Below, one piece after another: positions 1 to 7,526 of a stretch of DNA of 13,915 bases. Numbering within the stretch: position 1 is the first letter of the stretch; every line of letters begins with the position of its first letter. The stretch comes from Candidatus Methylomirabilota bacterium (GTDB lineage: Bacteria; Methylomirabilota; Methylomirabilia; Methylomirabilales; Methylomirabilaceae): contig PQAQ01000012.1 of NCBI GenBank assembly GCA_003105305.1, positions 1 through 13,915 of the forward strand, in the 5' to 3' direction. The position numbers and the translations under genes are program-made. Under the pieces are notes generated by a model that saw nothing but the letters and a program-made list of their open reading frames with translations, ran no database searches and was not told the origin of the DNA.

Positions 1-603
1 GGGAGCACCGCGATCAAGAGAGTCATCGACTTCTTCGGGTCCGCTGCGGCGATGATCGTCTTCGCCCCGCTGTTCGCAGCGATCGCCCTGGCCATCAAGC
101 TCGACTCCCGCGGTCCGGTGTTCTTCGCGCAGGAGCGGATTGGCCTCGGACGGCGGAAGTTCCGAATGCTCAAGTTCCGGACCATGGAGGTGGACGCCGA
201 GCAGCGCCAGGCCGAGATCGAGGCTCTCAACGAGGTCGACGGAGCAGCCTTCAAGATCAAGGACGACCCTCGGATGACGCGGGTCGGCCGGATCCTCCGC
301 AAGTTCAGCCTCGACGAGCTGCCCCAGATGTGGAACGTGTTCGTCGGTGACATGAGCCTGGTGGGTCCGCGGCCGCTGCCGATCCGCGACGTCCAGCGCT
401 TCGACAGCGCGTGGCAGAACCGCCGGTTCAGCGTGCGCCCGGGCCTGACCTGCCTGTGGCAGATCAACGGACGTCACGAGATCGACTTCGACCACTGGAT
501 GGAGCTCGACCTCCAGTACATCGACAGCTGGTCCCTCTCCCTCGACTTCGACATCATGTTCAAGACCATCCCCGCAGTTCTCCGAGGAACGGGGGCAAGC
601 TAG
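1..603 (+). CDS. Polyprenyl-phosphate sugar-1-phosphate transferase (priming enzyme), C-terminal part
   Basis: The frame is open from base 1, so the 5' end lies outside the window; 200 residues remain before TAG 601-603. They make up a complete bacterial sugar transferase catalytic domain (WcaJ/WbaP/PglC type). A hydrophobic re-entrant segment spans about residues 10-33, with a proline in VFAPLF. It is followed by GPVFFAQERIG (38-48), LKFRTM (57-62), the Asp-Glu catalytic pair in LDELPQ (D105, E106), GDMSLVGPRP (116-125) and RPGLTCLWQINGR (146-158). The family transfers a sugar phosphate from a nucleotide sugar to undecaprenyl phosphate at the inner membrane face, the first committed step of repeat-unit synthesis. 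Full-length relatives carry several N-terminal membrane helices, which would lie upstream. Third codon positions are about 88% G/C by hand count over 70 codons, well above the middle of the locus. The sugar specificity cannot be read from sequence. Confidence 0.95.
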   Translation, partial: GSTAIKRVIDFFGSAAAMIVFAPLFAAIALAIKLDSRGPVFFAQERIGLGRRKFRMLKFRTMEVDAEQRQAEIEALNEVDGAAFKIKDDPRMTRVGRILRKFSLDELPQMWNVFVGDMSLVGPRPLPIRDVQRFDSAWQNRRFSVRPGLTCLWQINGRHEIDFDHWMELDLQYIDSWSLSLDFDIMFKTIPAVLRGTGAS

Positions 604-631
604 TGCCTCAGGACGGTCCGTCGCGCCCTGT

Positions 632-652
632 CAGCATTTCGGCGGGGTGCTG
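632..652 (+). terminator. Possible hairpin after the priming transferase gene
   Basis: CAGCATTTC (632-640) can pair with GGGGTGCTG (644-652) across a GGC loop, giving nine pairs of which three are G-T wobbles. It lies 29 bases after the TAG of the sugar transferase gene. No T tract follows, so it is at best a weak or factor-assisted terminator, and it could be chance. Confidence 0.25.
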
Positions 653-760
653 AGCTAGGTCGGTCACTTCCATAGATTAGCGCCTTGTGGTTCAGGAGGA
701 TTGGCCGCGCGTTCGAGTCGATACAGGACCGGCGGGACGGTGACGTAGGCAGAGGGCCGA

Positions 761-1747
761 ATGACCGCTTTACCAGCGATTGACGAACTCACGGTGTCGA
801 TCATTGCCATCGACAGGCCGGTGTACCTCCAGCAGGCGGTCGCGAGTCTCTTTCCGACAACCCCTGCTGGAGCTACCCTACAGATCACTCTGAATGCATG
901 CGGCGCTGACACTCGCGGAGTCGCAGACGCCGCGCTAGCCCGGTGGCGGGGACCTACGCGACGCCTGACGTTGGAGCGCCGGCTCAACTTCGCACAGGCG
1001 CACAACTTCGCGCTCCGCGAGGTCCAGACCGAATTTGTGAACTTCATGGGAGACGACGACGTGAACCTCGAGCCGAAGCTCTTGCGCCAGCTGCGTCTCT
1101 TCGAGAATGAGGACGTCCTTGCCGTGGGTACCTTCGCGCGCCGCGTTGGTGGGCGACCGGGAGGGCCTCTGCGATCGAAGGGTTACATGGATGTGGGCCC
1201 CACGTCAGTCGAGGAAATGAGACGGCAACTTGAGTGCGACCAACCGATTCATCTGGTTTTCCCGTCGGTCGTCGTACGCACCAAGGCAATCCGGGACGTT
1301 GGCGGGTTCCGTGAGGTGTTCGGACCAGCGGCGGACGTTGACTTGTGGACTCGACTTGCCGAACGAGGGACAGTCCTTGCGATTCCAGAGAGGTTGTTCG
1401 GATTCCGAGTCCATGACGAGTCAGGATCTTCAAGACAGTTCTTCGAAGCCCGCCATCTGGTGAGGTACGCTCAGTCCTGCTTGGCCGCACGGCAGCGAGG
1501 ACTCGTTGAGCCTACGCTTGCGGAGTATGAGAGAAGTCGTGGTGGATTACCGACCCGGGTAAGGCGACGTCTCGAGGACGTGAGCCGATACAACTTCAGG
1601 AAGGCTGGCGCGGCATGGCTTGAACAGAGATATCTCTCTTCGCTTACGCGAGTTGCTGTGTCATTCGTGGCATCGCCAGTTGAATGTCTACGGAAGGTGG
1701 CGGAGCAATCAGGAATCCAGTTTCGAAGCGGTGCAGACCGTGGTTGA
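761..1747 (+). CDS. Family-2 glycosyltransferase (GT-A fold)
   Basis: A 328-residue cytoplasmic enzyme, predicted to add one sugar from a nucleotide-sugar donor to the growing lipid-linked oligosaccharide. The N-terminal strand TVSIIAIDRP (11-20) is the usual start of the GT-A nucleotide-binding fold. The metal-binding DxD motif is seen as GDDDV (97-101), after FVNFM. The acceptor-side region DVGGFREVFGPAADVDLWTR (179-198) matches the GGF-E-x-x-DxDLW pattern of GT2 enzymes, and FRVHDES (215-221) resembles the C-terminal histidine segment of the family. There are no membrane helices. The ATG at 761 is supported by AGAGGG at 751-756, rather close to the start. The last 100 residues carry no recognisable motif. 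Third-position G/C is lower than in the upstream gene, which suggests the variable part of the locus begins here. Donor and acceptor are unknown. Confidence 0.9.
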   Translation: MTALPAIDELTVSIIAIDRPVYLQQAVASLFPTTPAGATLQITLNACGADTRGVADAALARWRGPTRRLTLERRLNFAQAHNFALREVQTEFVNFMGDDDVNLEPKLLRQLRLFENEDVLAVGTFARRVGGRPGGPLRSKGYMDVGPTSVEEMRRQLECDQPIHLVFPSVVVRTKAIRDVGGFREVFGPAADVDLWTRLAERGTVLAIPERLFGFRVHDESGSSRQFFEARHLVRYAQSCLAARQRGLVEPTLAEYERSRGGLPTRVRRRLEDVSRYNFRKAGAAWLEQRYLSSLTRVAVSFVASPVECLRKVAEQSGIQFRSGADRG

Positions 1748-1988
1748 GCAGCGGGTGGTTTTGCATGATGTGAGTCGGGAGCTCGTTTTTTGTGCCGGTT
1801 CGTCTTCATGTCGGATCGCATTGGTTGAAAGGTCAGGGGAAACCCCTTCACTAGCGGTGGTCGGGAGACGGGGGCAGGTAGCTCTTGCGCCGGGTATGGC
1901 GCGCAAACAAGATGTCGCTGAGGAGGAAAGTGTTCCATTTGAATCGATGGCGATCGGGTCGGGCCAGCAGTGCTGTGTCGAGCAATGA
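1740..1988 (+). CDS. Small hypothetical ORF overlapping the GT2 stop
   Basis: An 82-codon frame starts at GTG 1740, six bases before the end of the GT2 gene; GTG 1731 would add three codons. A weak GAAGCGG lies at 1725-1731. The product would be soluble, with a hydrophobic strand-like stretch (RELVFCAG), an acidic segment (DVAEEESVPFE) and a C-terminal Cys pair. No family is recognised. Third-position G/C is about 60%, close to genuine genes in this part of the locus, but that is weak evidence at this length. It may instead be the N-terminal remnant of a decayed gene occupying 1748-2409. Confidence 0.22.
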   Translation: MVEQRVVLHDVSRELVFCAGSSSCRIALVERSGETPSLAVVGRRGQVALAPGMARKQDVAEEESVPFESMAIGSGQQCCVEQ

Positions 1989-2409
1989 GTCACTAGTTCT
2001 GGTAGGTGTCGATGGATGGTGCGCGTACTGTCCGGCGGGTTGGGCGTTCCTTATGGGTGGTTGGTTGCCGCTGCGACGGCTACCAATGGTGCTAGCGAAG
2101 TTAAGACGATGGCTACCTGAAGGACACCTTCCATGTCCCGCTGAAGCAGGGCGGAGGACCGGGGGTCTTCCCTCACCTCTCATCGCCCCGATGCCGGCGC
2201 GGGAATCTCGATGCCCACCATCTCCGGACAAGTGCCATCCTTCGGCGAGGAGATGCTAGCAGCGCATTTGCAGTGATACATTGGAGATCGGCATTGAAGG
2301 CAGGAGGGAGTTTGTATTCACTGCCCTGGATCCGCAGCACTCGCACCGCCAGAGATTCTGTAATCCGTCGCACGCTCGGGGCTAGAGAGCGCGTTGACCG
2401 TCGGTTCGG
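1748..2409. other. 662-base gap with only small or broken reading frames
   Basis: No complete gene is recognisable on either strand. On the plus strand there is an 82-codon frame from GTG 1740 (or 85 from GTG 1731) to TGA 1986-1988. A short frame with protein-like composition runs from about ATG 2014 to TGA 2116. A 102-codon frame without a proper start (2105-2413) has a stop that overlaps the GTG of the next gene. A short stem AGGGG-AAA-CCCCT lies at 1835-1847. The minus-strand frames are rich in Pro, Arg, Ser and His and look like shadows. The simplest reading is debris of one or more inactivated genes, because three frames take turns carrying plausible peptide over 650 bases. I could not identify the parent family. 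Confidence 0.5.
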
Positions 2410-2413
2410 GTGA
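2105..2413 (+). pseudogene. Start-less open frame ending in a GTGA overlap with the SGNH gene
   Basis: After TAA 2102-2104 this frame stays open for 102 codons to TGA 2411-2413, which overlaps GTG 2410-2412 of the next gene. There is no ATG. The first internal start candidates are GTG 2273 and TTG 2294; the latter has GGAG at 2283-2286 with seven-base spacing and would give a 39-residue basic peptide ending RTLGARERVDRRFG. The upstream part contains LKDTFHVPLKQGGGPGVFP, which reads like genuine protein. Two readings are possible: the 3' remnant of a broken gene, or a tiny ORF from 2294 whose translation is coupled to the SGNH gene. I favour the remnant. No family was recognised. Confidence 0.28.
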
Positions 2414-3519
2414 AGACTATGGCACAACCGAGAATCATCGCCATGCTCAAGAGCACGCTGCACTTTCTTAACATAGTCTTGGTCAATATCGTCGTCTTCT
2501 TGTTGGCGTTCTTGGCACTAGAGTCTGCCACTAGGACGTACACCCTGATCAGGAAGGGGCGCGGTTTCTTCCGACAAAATACCTTCATCTCATGTTGGAT
2601 TACCAGCTACGACTATCCACCGCCTATGGTCGAGTCTGACGGTAGGCTGTACTTTCGACACCGGGTAGGTCCTACGTCATGGGAAAAACCAGAAGATACT
2701 CTGAGGATCATTGCTGTCGGCGGATCTACGACGATATGTCTCGGAGCTTACAGAGATGCTGGAATAGACTATCCAATGGAGTTGGAGCGAAGACTAGCCC
2801 GTGAATTTCCTGACTTCAACGTTGAAGTCTTGAACGCTGGTGCAGATGCCTATTCTACGGCACATAGCCTAGTTAATATTCAATTCAGATTAGTCGAATT
2901 GGATCCGGATGTTATTCTGTTGATGGAGAACATCAATGACAGTTCTGTCAACTATTTCTTGGACGGAGCAACTCCAGACTATTCCAACAAATACCTGCAG
3001 AGCTATTTCCTGAATCCAAGACTGCAGGGCACGCTCTCCTTCACCGGGTTGTTGACGCAATCACGATTCTTGAGCAAGTTCGGATTGCCACAAATGTTGG
3101 CAAACAAACCTGGCGCTATTCATCTCGAGAACGATTACAGGTACGGACTCCACCTCTTCTCAAGGAACCTCGCGAATATTGCTGCAGTTTGTAGTCTCTC
3201 CAATATCGAGCTTGTACTGATGTCTCAGCCGTCGTCTCTGAAACCTGATCCGTCAGTTAGCGAGGAAGCTTTCTTGGCCTACAACGACGAGATGGAAAAG
3301 GTGGCGACCAAAGAAGGAATCCAGTTCATCGACATGTATTCGCTGATGGGACATGACGACAGATACTTTATTGACAAGGTTCACTACACCCCTGAGGGAG
3401 TTGAGAGGTTCGCGCAGATCGCCTGTTCAGAGCTTGTTCCGATGGTGGGCGCATTGCGACATGGAAGAGCCGGTGGAGAATTGTCGCACCAAAACGCGTT
3501 TCACAATTTGAGAAATTGA
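2410..3519 (+). CDS. Membrane-anchored SGNH/GDSL hydrolase-like protein
   Basis: A 369-residue protein with one N-terminal hydrophobic helix (about 17-38) followed by an SGNH-fold domain. All four conserved blocks are visible: the nucleophile block IIAVGGSTT (100-108, Ser106), LNAGADAY (141-148, oxyanion Gly144), MENINDSS (172-179, Asn176) and DKVHYTPEG (322-330, Asp322 and His325). The family contains esterases, lipases and acetyltransferase or deacetylase partners of polysaccharide systems. Beside a Wzy-like gene, O-acyl modification of the polymer is the likeliest role (inference). Basic residues flank the helix on both sides, so the side of the membrane is uncertain; outside fits best. 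The start is ambiguous: GTG 2410 overlaps an upstream TGA, ATG 2419 has GGGTGAAG just before it, and ATG 2443 is possible. Third codon positions are visibly richer in A/T than in the left-flank gene. It lies 24 bases from the next gene, so the two are probably co-transcribed. Confidence 0.85.
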   Translation: MKTMAQPRIIAMLKSTLHFLNIVLVNIVVFLLAFLALESATRTYTLIRKGRGFFRQNTFISCWITSYDYPPPMVESDGRLYFRHRVGPTSWEKPEDTLRIIAVGGSTTICLGAYRDAGIDYPMELERRLAREFPDFNVEVLNAGADAYSTAHSLVNIQFRLVELDPDVILLMENINDSSVNYFLDGATPDYSNKYLQSYFLNPRLQGTLSFTGLLTQSRFLSKFGLPQMLANKPGAIHLENDYRYGLHLFSRNLANIAAVCSLSNIELVLMSQPSSLKPDPSVSEEAFLAYNDEMEKVATKEGIQFIDMYSLMGHDDRYFIDKVHYTPEGVERFAQIACSELVPMVGALRHGRAGGELSHQNAFHNLRN

Positions 3520-3531
3520 CATCTACTGCCG

Positions 3532-3560
3532 GGTGGTGCGGAAGTGATGGTATCACCACC
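3532..3560 (+). promoter_or_regulatory. Hairpins enclosing the polymerase start codon and ribosome-binding site
   Basis: GGTGGTG (3532-3538) and CACCACC (3554-3560) form a perfect seven-base inverted repeat around a 15-base loop holding both candidate starts, GTG 3544 and ATG 3547. The GGTGG that would act as Shine-Dalgarno lies in the left arm. A second, competing hairpin, GTGAT (3544-3548) with ATCAC (3552-3556), lies inside the loop region. In mRNA these would bury the translation start, suggesting translational control or coupling to the upstream gene. The repeats are seen; the function is inference. Confidence 0.35.
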
Positions 3561-4848
3561 TACTGGTGCGGAGACGATAAGTCGAAGACTCATCGTTGGA
3601 ATAGTAGTACTGTATTGCCTTGTGTTCTTCTCCATCGACCACACACCCACCAAATCTCTGACCGTCAATGATCCAGAAATGGCGCGATTGCAGGTTGAGG
3701 GGATATCGACCGGAAGCACGAGACGGCCGATCGCCTTTCTCGTGTTGGGCCTCTCTGGCATGTTCTTCTTGATGAAGAAGAGACGGCTGGATTTTGCGAT
3801 TCATAAGGTCCATCTGTGTCTGATCGCCCTCTATGTCGCCTGGGCGTGGTTGAGCTATTTTTGGGCGGATGACCCTCTCTTGGTAATGAAGAGGGTCGTC
3901 TCATTCTCCTTGACGCTATTTGCGGCTCTTGCACTCTCAAGAGCTCTCCCAAAGGGTGCTTTCTTGTCGGTCGTTTTTGGCGTTTCTGTCGTCTTCGTGT
4001 TGATCGGAATCGTGGCAGAGAAGCTGCTAGGAACCTTCAATCCACTTGTCGAAGGATACCGCTTTTCGGGTACCAGAGGTCCCGAGGGGCAAGGGTTCGA
4101 CTGTGGAATCTTGTTATTGTCGGCATGGGCGATCTCCGATGGCAGGACTGGTTTTGCCCGTCTCGCCTACCGCAGTTTCTCGGTTGCAGGCCTCCTATTC
4201 TTGGTTCTCACGCGAGCACGAGGCCCATTTGCTGGAGTAATGATTGCGATGGTTGCGTATCATTACCTTACGCGCAGGCGACTGAACACGTTCAATGTGG
4301 TTTTCATCGCGTTGCTGATTGCTTGTTTGTTAGTGCTGGTTCTCGGGTGGGCTGATTTCTCGGCGGCTTTATTGATGGGCAGGCAGGACGAGGCGAAGAC
4401 GCTCACCGGTAGGATCCCGCTGTGGGCTGAGTGTTTGGATTATGTTACGGAACGTCCCTGGACGGGATATGGTTTCAATGGGTTTTGGACCGAGGAGCGT
4501 GTGATGGACGTATCGAAATCGCAGGACTGGATCAACTTCTCAGGGCATTCGGTCTACCTGGACACGGTGTTAAATCTCGGCATTGTTGGTCTAGCGCTAC
4601 TGGTGGCGGTTCTACTGTCGGCTCTGAGCAGTGGTGTCCGACGGGTCAAGAGATCACCTGACGTGGTGTCGTCCTTCCTTGTAGCAGTGATTCTCTTGAT
4701 TTGCATTGATGGGCTACTGTCGAGCGTCGTGATCGAGAGTGGTTTCTCCATGTTCTTGTTGCTGGCTGGAGCCTTCTATTTGGGTTTCTCTGGAACCGGT
4801 GACATAGGCGATCAAGAGGTTGCCAGTCGAGGTGGTATTCCTCATTGA
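3544..4848 (+). CDS. O-antigen polymerase/ligase family membrane protein (Wzy/WaaL type)
   Basis: A 434-residue integral membrane protein with about ten to twelve hydrophobic segments (for example 16-30, 63-77, 90-106, 117-133, 140-158, 186-197, 212-224, 228-241, 252-268, 345-361, 376-390 and 400-415). The Wzy_C-type pattern is present: an RARGPF segment (224-229), a large loop with GRIPLWAECLDYVTERPW (289-306) and TGYGFNGFW (307-315), then GHSVYLDTVLNLGIVGL (334-350), where the GH is typical of O-antigen ligases and polymerases. The family joins undecaprenyl-linked repeat units on the outer face of the inner membrane. Polymerase is the natural role beside a flippase gene, but ligase cannot be excluded. 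The start is GTG 3544 or ATG 3547, after GGGTGG at 3531-3536. Third-position A/T is high for the window. It follows the SGNH gene by 24 bases and precedes a 146-base gap. Confidence 0.88.
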   Translation: MMVSPPTGAETISRRLIVGIVVLYCLVFFSIDHTPTKSLTVNDPEMARLQVEGISTGSTRRPIAFLVLGLSGMFFLMKKRRLDFAIHKVHLCLIALYVAWAWLSYFWADDPLLVMKRVVSFSLTLFAALALSRALPKGAFLSVVFGVSVVFVLIGIVAEKLLGTFNPLVEGYRFSGTRGPEGQGFDCGILLLSAWAISDGRTGFARLAYRSFSVAGLLFLVLTRARGPFAGVMIAMVAYHYLTRRRLNTFNVVFIALLIACLLVLVLGWADFSAALLMGRQDEAKTLTGRIPLWAECLDYVTERPWTGYGFNGFWTEERVMDVSKSQDWINFSGHSVYLDTVLNLGIVGLALLVAVLLSALSSGVRRVKRSPDVVSSFLVAVILLICIDGLLSSVVIESGFSMFLLLAGAFYLGFSGTGDIGDQEVASRGGIPH

Positions 4849-4994
4849 AGGTAATCTGAGTTTCTTGGCATTGGACGACTCGCACGACACCGGCTCCTAT
4901 GGTTGCGCTCCATGCAGCGACCGAGGAGCACCCCTGGAGTCGGTCAGTCTGTCTGCGGATTAACGGGACATGATCGCGATTGGGGAGCAGAGGG

Positions 4995-6245
4995 TTGGCG
5001 AAACCGGGTCCATTTCGCCGTGGTGCACTCGCGGCGGAGGCGTTGTTGAGGGGGTTGTCGCAGGTGGTGTCTCCAGTTGACTCGGGACGGCAACGAACTG
5101 TGATGTGTGTAACGTCATATGTTTTGGGCGACGATGCTGCATCGTGGCGAGCCTTGAATATCGCTCGCTCTTTGTGTGATGCGGGGTACCGCGTGACCGT
5201 TCGGCAGTATGTCAGACCCGAAAAACTAGTGACGGGGCGCCGTCGTGCCCTAGAGATTCCCGGTGTTTCCTTCGAGATAGCGATTACATCGAGGCTGGGG
5301 AGCATCCTTCGCCATGGTTGGGACGTGACGCGCAAGGGGTTCGATCTGGTTATCGGTAACAACATCAATGGTGGCCTATTCTCGATTCTCGGTTGCCTGA
5401 GCACACCGCTGGTCCTTGACATGCATGGGAACATGGTCGCTGAGCTGGAAATGGAGCATACCTGGGATGGTGGCTCATCGGTTCTAGACATTGAATATCG
5501 CTTTAGAAGAGTGCTTTATCAACTTGCAGACGTCACGACGCGCAGGATTGCCGACCGTGTCTTGTGCGTGTCGCGGGCGATGATGCGGGAGCTCGGTTCG
5601 CGGGGCGTACAAGAGAAGAAGTTGGTGTACGTCCCGAATTGCGTCGATCTTCAGTTCTTCCGGCCACGTCCAATGGCCGAGACATTGAAGGTGCGACGCG
5701 ACCTTGGTATCGACGACGACAAGTTCCTTGTAGGTTACCTGGGGAGACTCCAATCGTGGCAGGGGTATGAGAAGTTCTTGGAGGCTGCGCGCAACATGGG
5801 TGACCCTCGGTTGAGTTTCCTCATCGTCGGGGGAGATGAGTCTGGGGCCGACGACACCTTGCATTTCGTGCGGAGCGTTCCTGTCGATCGCATGCCTTCG
5901 TTGTACGGTGCTTGCAACCTGCTGGTGCTCCCGCGGCCGGACCATCCAGCTACGCGGGTCGCCGCACCAACGAAATTCGCGGAATATGCCGCAATGGGAA
6001 AGCCGATTCTAACAACCAATGTGGGAGACGCCGCGGATTTTGTGAAGGCGTACGCCTGTGGGTTGGTCGTCGAGGATTGCAGTGCGCCTGAACTGACCCG
6101 CGGTATTCGTGAGATGCTCAGCCGTTCTCGGCACGAGCTCGCGGAAATGGGTCACTCGAGTCGACATCTCGCGGAGGCAGAATTCAACCTCGAAGTCGCG
6201 AGAAAGTCCTTGTCGGGTTGCGTCGAGAGCCTTGTTGGCCGCTGA
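4995..6245 (+). CDS. Glycosyltransferase family 4-like (GT-B)
   Basis: A cytoplasmic or membrane-peripheral GT-B enzyme of about 416 residues. The N-terminal Rossmann half carries MCVTSYVLGDDAASWRALN (37-55) and PLVLDMHGNMVAELE (138-152). The C-terminal donor-binding half starts near residue 235 and includes VGYLGRLQSWQGYEKFLEAA (246-265), FLIVGG (275-280) and APTKFAEYAAMGKPILTT (324-341), whose E330 sits where GT4 enzymes bind the donor sugar. The family transfers sugar from a nucleotide donor to lipid-linked acceptor. The start is uncertain: TTG 4995 has GGGGAG at 4982-4987 with seven-base spacing; TTG 4980 is the longest option; GTG 5100 or ATG 5103 would remove a 35-residue leader unlike the usual start of this fold. 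The last residues run almost directly into the next GT gene, separated by 63 bases. Confidence 0.88.
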   Translation: MAKPGPFRRGALAAEALLRGLSQVVSPVDSGRQRTVMCVTSYVLGDDAASWRALNIARSLCDAGYRVTVRQYVRPEKLVTGRRRALEIPGVSFEIAITSRLGSILRHGWDVTRKGFDLVIGNNINGGLFSILGCLSTPLVLDMHGNMVAELEMEHTWDGGSSVLDIEYRFRRVLYQLADVTTRRIADRVLCVSRAMMRELGSRGVQEKKLVYVPNCVDLQFFRPRPMAETLKVRRDLGIDDDKFLVGYLGRLQSWQGYEKFLEAARNMGDPRLSFLIVGGDESGADDTLHFVRSVPVDRMPSLYGACNLLVLPRPDHPATRVAAPTKFAEYAAMGKPILTTNVGDAADFVKAYACGLVVEDCSAPELTRGIREMLSRSRHELAEMGHSSRHLAEAEFNLEVARKSLSGCVESLVGR

Positions 6246-6246
6246 C

Positions 6247-6297
6247 ATGACCAGGGGCGTGCTCATTGGGTCCTTCTTACCGGAAAGCACTTCATAA
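6247..6297 (+). pseudogene. 16-codon ORF resembling a glycosyltransferase N-terminus
   Basis: Immediately after the TGA of the upstream glycosyltransferase, ATG 6247 opens a 16-residue frame, MTRGVLIGSFLPESTS, ending at TAA 6295-6297. The VLIGSFLPES segment looks like the first beta strand and loop of a GT-B enzyme. No ribosome-binding site is evident. It may be the stub of a deleted glycosyltransferase gene, a tiny leader that keeps ribosomes moving to GTG 6309, or chance. Confidence 0.2.
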
Positions 6298-6308
6298 GGT
6301 ATCGGAGA

Positions 6309-7526
6309 GTGAAACTCCTGCAACTCTATAACCAGTATCGCAGTCTGTTTGGCGGCGAGGAAACCGTTGTGAAGCGTACTGCAGAGCTTATGGAGAAGCA
6401 CGGCGGTGAGGCACGGTTGATCCTACGGTCTAGTCGGGGGCTTGATCGGTCGCCGTTGGGCAGGGCACAAGCGTTCGTGTCAGGAGTCTTTAACCCGTTC
6501 AGTTACCGAGAAGTTGCAGAATACGTCAAGGGTTACCTGCCCGACGTCGCGCACGTGCACAATCTGTATCCGCTCTTTTCGCCCTCGGTTCTGGTTGCGC
6601 TTCGACGAGCTGGGGTCCCTGTCGTGATGACGGTACACAATCACTTTCACACCTGCCCAACGGCCAATCATCTCTGTAAAGGTCGTATCTGCGAACGGTG
6701 CGTGGGTGGCCGCGAGTATCACTGTGTTCTCCAGGATTGCAGGGGCAACTTGTTTGAAAGCGTTGGGTACGCGTTGAGGAGCATGACTGCGCGCAAACTC
6801 CGCCTCTTCACCGACAACGTGACGATGGTGATTGCCCTCAACCAGTTCGCCAAAGAGCGTCTCGTGAAGGCTGGATTCGACGAAGAGCGGGTTGTGGTAC
6901 TGCCCAACATGGTTGAGGTTCCGGAGACTCCGATCGACGCGTCCCGGGGGCGGTACGTCGTGTTCTCCGGGCGCATGTGTCCCGAAAAGGGAGTGGCGAC
7001 ATTACTCGACGCGGCTCGCAGGACTCCCGAGATACCAATTCGCCTTCTTGGCGGGGGCCCCACCCTTGAGGAATACTCGGCTGACGCTCCTCCCAACGCG
7101 ACTTTCCTTGGTCAGATAACAGGAGAACGAGTAGTGGAGCAGTATCGTGGAGCGAGATTCCTGGTCGTTCCAAGTCTGTGGTTCGAGGGTTGCCCGCTGG
7201 TGATACTTGAGGCGATGAGCAACGGATTGCCGGTCATCGCTTCGCGAATCGGTGGACTTCCGGAGCTGGTTGATGATGGTGTTACTGGTCTTTTGTTTGA
7301 GCCCGGCGACGCGGAGGAGCTCGCGAACAAGATGCGGGCGCTGTGGCTCGATACGGCGACCTGCAGGAAGATGGGTCAGGCGGGACGCGGAAGGGCCCTT
7401 AAAGAGCACAGCGAATCCGTGTTCTGGAATCGGTTGCAGGCGATCTACGATGCCGCGATTCGAGGTCAATCCGCGGTCTCGGTGGAGATTGGCCGAATCG
7501 ATGCCCGCCGCCTCATCGATCCATAA
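6309..7526 (+). CDS. Glycosyltransferase family 4 with a cysteine-rich insert
   Basis: A 405-residue GT-B enzyme. The N-terminal domain has LYNQYRSLFGGEETVVKR (6-23), a donor-loop motif of this subgroup, then DVAHVHNLYPLFSPSV (79-94) and MTVHNHFHTCP (107-117). Between about 116 and 144 there are six cysteines (C116, C123, C128, C131, C139, C144), including CKGRICERC, suggesting a small metal- or disulfide-stabilised insert. The C-terminal domain shows FSGRMCPEKGVATLLDAA (219-236), LLGGGP (246-251) and the E-x7-E motif in FEGCPLVILEAMSNGLPVI (292-310; E293 and E301), then GGLPELVDDGVTGLLFEPGD (315-334). GTG 6309 is the start, with AAGG at 6296-6299 nine bases upstream. It is the third glycosyltransferase of the plus-strand run and probably adds one repeat-unit sugar; donor unknown. 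Confidence 0.92.
   Translation: MKLLQLYNQYRSLFGGEETVVKRTAELMEKHGGEARLILRSSRGLDRSPLGRAQAFVSGVFNPFSYREVAEYVKGYLPDVAHVHNLYPLFSPSVLVALRRAGVPVVMTVHNHFHTCPTANHLCKGRICERCVGGREYHCVLQDCRGNLFESVGYALRSMTARKLRLFTDNVTMVIALNQFAKERLVKAGFDEERVVVLPNMVEVPETPIDASRGRYVVFSGRMCPEKGVATLLDAARRTPEIPIRLLGGGPTLEEYSADAPPNATFLGQITGERVVEQYRGARFLVVPSLWFEGCPLVILEAMSNGLPVIASRIGGLPELVDDGVTGLLFEPGDAEELANKMRALWLDTATCRKMGQAGRGRALKEHSESVFWNRLQAIYDAAIRGQSAVSVEIGRIDARRLIDP

Noticed and set aside
1785..1790. Run of T after the GT2 gene, considered as a terminator tail
   Set aside because: Only a three- or four-base stem can form before it (GAG with CTC), too weak for an intrinsic terminator.
1748..2409. Insertion-sequence remnant
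   Set aside because: I looked for terminal inverted repeats, target duplications and transposase motifs and saw none; the content looks like decayed ordinary coding sequence.
4646..5491. 281-codon minus-strand open frame
   Set aside because: It lies antisense to the polymerase end and the GT4 gene, is rich in Ser, Arg, Pro and Thr and has no motif; the sense frame has clear family motifs.
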